From contig JACCVA010000276.1 of assembly GCA_013698435.1 (NCBI GenBank), positions 1-8,169 on the forward strand: a stretch of 8,169 nt of DNA. Direction: 5' to 3'. Positions 5,755 to 8,169 of this stretch are shown here, piece by piece. Position 1 is the stretch's first letter. Each line of letters starts with the position of its first letter. Below the pieces are notes generated by a model that saw only the letters and a program-made list of their open reading frames with translations, did not search any database and was not told the origin of the DNA. The stretch is from Nocardioidaceae bacterium (lineage in GTDB: Bacteria > Actinomycetota > Actinomycetes > Propionibacteriales > Nocardioidaceae). The position numbers and the translations under genes are program-made.

Positions 5755-6636
5755 ATGGCTACCAGCGCACAGTGGCTCGAGGGCGCCCGCCCGCGCACGT
5801 TCCCTGCGGCCATCTCCCCGGTTCTCGCGGGCACCGGCGTCGCGATCCACAGCGACTCCTTCGTCTGGTGGAAGTCGCTGCTCGCGCTCGTCGTCGCGCT
5901 CGCGCTCCAGATCGCGGTCAACTACGCCAACGACTACTCCGACGGCATCCGCGGCACCGACGCGGCTCGAGTGGGACCGATGCGTCTCGTCGGGTCCGGA
6001 GCCGCTCGTCCCGCGCAGGTCAAGTCGGCGGCGTACGCCGGATTCGGTGTCGCGGCGGTGGCGGGTACGGTTCTCGCGCTGACGACCAGCTGGTGGCTTC
6101 TCGCGGTCGGCGCGGGCGCGATCGCGGCTGCCTGGTACTACACGGGCGGGACGCGGCCGTACGGCTATCGGGGCCTCGGCGAGGTCAGCGTGTTCGTCTT
6201 CTTCGGTCTCGTCGCGGTCGTCGGCACGGCGTTCGTCCAGGTCGAGGCCCTGACCGACGGCGTCGTCTTGGTGGGGTGCGGTGTGGGCGTGCTCGCGGTC
6301 GCGATCCTGGTCGCCAACAACCTCCGCGACCTGCCGACCGACGAGGCAGCGGACAAGCGCACCCTCGCCGTACGGCTGGGCGACGCCCGGTCCCGCGACC
6401 TTTTCGCGAGCCTGCACTCGGCCGCGTACGCCTTCGCGTTCGTCGCTGCCCTGCTGGTCAGCTGGTGGCTGCTGCTCGCGGCAATCTCGCTGCCCCTGTC
6501 GGCGCGCGCCCAGTCCGCCGTACGCCGAGGCGCCACCGGTGCGGCGCTGGTGCCTGTGCTGCGCGACACCGGACTGACCGAGCTCACGTACGCCGTCGGA
6601 CTGTTCGCGGGCTACGTCGCTGCCAGCCTCACCTGA
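5755..6636 (+). CDS. menA: DHNA polyprenyltransferase MenA (UbiA superfamily)
   Basis: This is an integral membrane prenyltransferase that attaches a polyprenyl chain to 1,4-dihydroxy-2-naphthoate, giving demethylmenaquinone. The 293-residue protein opens with AQWLEGARPRTFPAAISPVLAG. It then carries the first Asp-rich motif in NYANDYSDGIRGTD (N59, D60, D63), followed by RVGPMRLVGSG, the YYTGGTRPYGYRGLGE block (128-143) with FVFFG after it, and the second Asp-rich motif NNLRDLPTDEAADKRTLAVRLG (188-209). About eight or nine hydrophobic helices are visible. It is close to actinobacterial MenA proteins throughout. Start choice: ATG at 5755 gives the family N-terminus; an in-frame GTG at 5731 is possible but adds AARLAAE without a ribosome site. 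No strong Shine-Dalgarno site precedes the ATG. It is divergent from menE and convergent with the DUF4229 gene, with 19 nt between stops. Confidence 0.96.
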   Translation: MATSAQWLEGARPRTFPAAISPVLAGTGVAIHSDSFVWWKSLLALVVALALQIAVNYANDYSDGIRGTDAARVGPMRLVGSGAARPAQVKSAAYAGFGVAAVAGTVLALTTSWWLLAVGAGAIAAAWYYTGGTRPYGYRGLGEVSVFVFFGLVAVVGTAFVQVEALTDGVVLVGCGVGVLAVAILVANNLRDLPTDEAADKRTLAVRLGDARSRDLFASLHSAAYAFAFVAALLVSWWLLLAAISLPLSARAQSAVRRGATGAALVPVLRDTGLTELTYAVGLFAGYVAASLT

Positions 6637-6655
6637 CGAGACGAACGAGCCCCCG

Positions 6656-6928
6656 TCAGCTGAGGTCGCCGTCCTCGCCCCGCCGCCGCGCGTCGAAGGC
6701 CTTCTTCGCGCGCTCCGCCCGTGCCGCGACCTCGACGGCCAAGCTTTCGCGTAGCGAGCGCAGCGCGAGAAGAGCGACCACCGACGAGATGATCATCGCG
6801 ATGAACGCGGTCCAGAGGCCGGTGGCCGCGCCCCACTCCAGCCACCGCCCGAAGACCAGCCAGAGCACGCCGTACGCCACTAGGAACAGCAGGGCGCGCG
6901 CGGCGGTGTAAAGGGCGAAGATCTTCAC
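6656..6928 (-). CDS. Small DUF4229-type membrane protein
   Basis: This 90-residue protein has two transmembrane segments, about 6-26 (LYTAARALLFLVAYGVLWLVF) and 36-57 (ATGLWTAFIAMIISSVVALLAL). A highly charged, probably helical tail follows (LRSLRESLAVEVAARAERAKKAFDARRRGED). This matches my memory of the actinobacterial DUF4229 family, which has no assigned function; I have not been able to search it. Start choice: GTG at 6928, with GAGGA 4 nt upstream. A longer frame reaching 7051 would overlap the start of the divergent dehydratase gene and adds a low-complexity segment unlike the family. Its stop lies 19 nt from the menA stop. A role tied to menaquinone or to cytoplasmic-face assembly is only suggested by position. 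Confidence 0.8.
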   Translation of the reverse strand: MKIFALYTAARALLFLVAYGVLWLVFGRWLEWGAATGLWTAFIAMIISSVVALLALRSLRESLAVEVAARAERAKKAFDARRRGEDGDLS

Positions 6929-7026
6929 GGCGTCCTCGATCGAAGAGGCGCGGGGAGCGGTTGAGGCCGCAGCAGGGACGCCGCCCAGGGTAGTCGGGCA
7001 CGCAGAGCCGCCAGTGTCCAGGTGCG

Positions 7027-7032
7027 TAAGGT
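7027..7032 (+). promoter_or_regulatory. Candidate -10 box or ribosome site before the dehydratase
   Basis: TAAGGT fits the TANNNT -10 consensus and ends 6 nt before the GTG at 7039, compatible with a leaderless message. The overlapping AAGGTG could instead be a Shine-Dalgarno site with 5-nt spacing. The sequence alone does not decide between them. Confidence 0.35.
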
Positions 7033-7038
7033 GCCGGG

Positions 7039-8001
7039 GTGAGCACGCCACCCCTGGTCACCCTGGCCGACATCGAGTCCGCGGCGGCGCGCATCGCCGG
7101 GGCGGTCCGGCGCACGCCGCTGGTGCCGACCCAGCTCGGACACGCGGACGCGCCGCTGTGGTTGAAGGCCGAGTCCTTGCAGCTCGGTGGTTCGTTCAAG
7201 CTGCGAGGTGCGGCGAACGCCGTCGCCCTGCTCAGCGACGAGGAGCGCGCCCACGGGGTCGTCACGCACTCGTCCGGCAACCACGCGCAGGCGCTCGCGC
7301 GGGCCGCCCGCGACGCGGGGATCGCCGTCACAATCGTGATGCCGACCCAGGCGCCGGCCATCAAGCGGGAGGCGACCGAGGCGCTCGGCGCGACCGTGGT
7401 GGTGGTGGACATCTCCGAGCGGGCCGCCGTGACCGAGCAGATCCGCGCCGAGACCGGAGCTGTCTTCGTGCCTCCGTTCGACCATCCGGCGATCATCGCC
7501 GGTCAGGGAACCGTCGGACTGGAGATCGCCGACGACCTCCCCGACGTCGCCACGGTCTGGGTCCCGGTGAGCGGTGGAGGGCTGATCAGCGGCATCGCAG
7601 CCGCACTGAAGGCCCTCAGCCCGCAGGTCCGCGTGGTCGGAGTGGAACCGGAGCTGGCCGGCGACCTCGCGGAAGGTTTCGCGGCCGGACACCCGGTGAG
7701 CTGGAGCAGCGACCGGACGGGGCGCACGATCGCCGACGGCCTGCGAGTCACCGCCGTCGGGGACCTCAACTGGCACCACATCCGCGCCCACGTCGACGAC
7801 GTGATGACGGTCAGCGAGGACCAGATCCGTGCCGCGATGCGGTCGACGATCGTCGAGGCGAAGCTAGTCTGCGAGCCGAGCGGCGCGGTCGCGGTCGCCG
7901 GCTACCTGGCACACGCAGACCGCGTCGGGCGGGGGCCTGCTGTCGCCGTCCTCTCCGGTGGCAATGTCGAGTCGTCCCTGCTCCGCGAGGTCCTCGACTG
8001 A
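7039..8001 (+). CDS. Threonine/serine dehydratase, PLP-dependent, no ACT domain
   Basis: This is a fold-type II PLP enzyme of 320 residues. PLP lysine: K54 in GGSFKLRGAANA. Substrate loop: SSGNHAQALA (78-87). Phosphate-binding Gly loop: VSGGGLISG (177-185). Cofactor-ring end: SGGNVE (306-311). It would deaminate threonine to 2-oxobutyrate and/or serine to pyruvate in the cytoplasm. The chain ends right after the catalytic domain, so the ACT-like regulatory domain of biosynthetic IlvA is absent; this resembles catabolic (TdcB-like) dehydratases and serine racemase. Sequence alone does not separate threonine dehydratase, serine dehydratase and racemase, so I give no symbol. Start choice: GTG at 7039, with AAGGTG upstream; the next in-frame starts would remove the conserved N-terminal helix. 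It is divergent from the DUF4229 gene over 110 bp. Confidence 0.93.
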   Translation: MSTPPLVTLADIESAAARIAGAVRRTPLVPTQLGHADAPLWLKAESLQLGGSFKLRGAANAVALLSDEERAHGVVTHSSGNHAQALARAARDAGIAVTIVMPTQAPAIKREATEALGATVVVVDISERAAVTEQIRAETGAVFVPPFDHPAIIAGQGTVGLEIADDLPDVATVWVPVSGGGLISGIAAALKALSPQVRVVGVEPELAGDLAEGFAAGHPVSWSSDRTGRTIADGLRVTAVGDLNWHHIRAHVDDVMTVSEDQIRAAMRSTIVEAKLVCEPSGAVAVAGYLAHADRVGRGPAVAVLSGGNVESSLLREVLD

Positions 8002-8076
8002 ACGACCCGGCGGCCCGAGCGCGTCGTCTCACTCACGAAGGGAGGCGTTGCCTGGGCAGCATTTGGAAGACGGGAT

Positions 8077-8082
8077 TACATT
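8077..8082 (+). promoter_or_regulatory. Candidate -10 box for the right-edge gene
   Basis: TACATT fits TANNNT and lies in a locally AT-richer patch (GGGATTACATTGG) in the 132-bp gap after the dehydratase. It would give a 5' leader of about 45 nt. A TTGCCT at 8048-8053 is too far away (23 nt) for a standard -35. Confidence 0.35.
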
Positions 8083-8133
8083 GGGCCGGGCAGGGCGACA
8101 ATCGCCGTGGCAGAACCGGAGGCGGGTACCCGG

Positions 8134-8169
8134 ATGAGATTCCTTCTCCCGATCGTGGCGGTCGTGCTG
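8134..8169 (+). CDS. Start of a gene with a hydrophobic N-terminus, partial at the right edge
   Basis: Only 12 codons are visible: MRFLLPIVAVVL. A charged residue followed by a hydrophobic run is the beginning of a signal peptide or first membrane helix, so the product is probably exported or membrane-bound. A GGAGG ribosome site at 8118-8122 lies 11 nt upstream, slightly long but reasonable. The function cannot be judged. Confidence 0.55.
   Translation, partial: MRFLLPIVAVVL

Noticed and set aside
6633..6659. CTGACG/CGTCAG inverted repeat between the menA and DUF4229 stops as a terminator
   Set aside because: Only 6 bp of stem with a 15-nt loop and no T-run; too weak to call.
5451..6911. 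Rightward 486-codon frame overlapping menA
   Set aside because: Arg-rich shadow frame of menA and its flanks; menA itself is unambiguous.
6929..7051. N-terminal extension of the DUF4229 gene
   Set aside because: It would overlap the start of the divergent dehydratase and has no membrane or family character; GTG at 6928 has a good ribosome site.
6612..7496. Leftward 294-codon frame antisense to the dehydratase
   Set aside because: It crosses the DUF4229 gene in another frame and the dehydratase PLP-lysine region; no family character.
8002..8047. Terminator after the dehydratase
   Set aside because: Only a 5-bp ACGAC/GTCGT pairing with a long loop could be found; not convincing.

Overview
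This window is about 8.2 kb of very GC-rich DNA with actinobacterial character. Third codon positions are strongly G/C, GTG starts are frequent, and long spurious antisense reading frames are everywhere. The menaquinone proteins are of the actinobacterial type; the MenA N-terminus, for example, reads SAQWLEGARPRTFPAAISPVLAG. From protein flavour alone I lean towards the Propionibacteriales/Nocardioidaceae, but that is an impression and not a result.

Layout, left to right. (1) The 3' end of a rightward isochorismate synthase gene (menF type) runs off the left edge and stops at 242. (2) A 107-bp intergenic gap is almost filled by a repeat element: a perfect 16-bp inverted repeat followed by imperfect 20-bp tandem units. 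(3) Five genes are read leftwards. From right to left they are menE, menC and menD, joined by 4-bp stop/start overlaps, then an AraC-type regulator fused to a DinB-like domain, then a four-helix membrane protein. (4) menA is read rightwards, divergent from menE across a 104-bp gap. (5) A small DUF4229-type membrane protein is convergent with menA. (6) A rightward threonine/serine dehydratase without an ACT domain. (7) The first 12 codons of a rightward gene with a hydrophobic N-terminus run off the right edge.

How the genes work together. MenF makes isochorismate from chorismate. MenD adds the succinyl group from 2-oxoglutarate to give SEPHCHC. MenC dehydrates SHCHC to o-succinylbenzoate. MenE activates that to o-succinylbenzoyl-CoA. 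MenA later prenylates DHNA in the membrane to give demethylmenaquinone. The window therefore holds most of the menaquinone pathway; menH, menB, the DHNA-CoA thioesterase and menG/ubiE lie elsewhere. The dehydratase is a separate amino-acid function. The DUF4229 protein could be linked to menaquinone or the membrane, but only by position.

Most of the window is ordinary core metabolism. The parts worth a second look are the repeat element after menF, the AraC-DinB fusion with its membrane-protein neighbour sitting between menF and menD, and two genes (menE and the dehydratase) whose GTG starts lie 6-7 nt after a TANNNT box, as in leaderless transcripts. I saw no convincing new biological system, tRNA, rRNA, CRISPR array or transposase. 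No gene-free stretch exceeds 300 bases.
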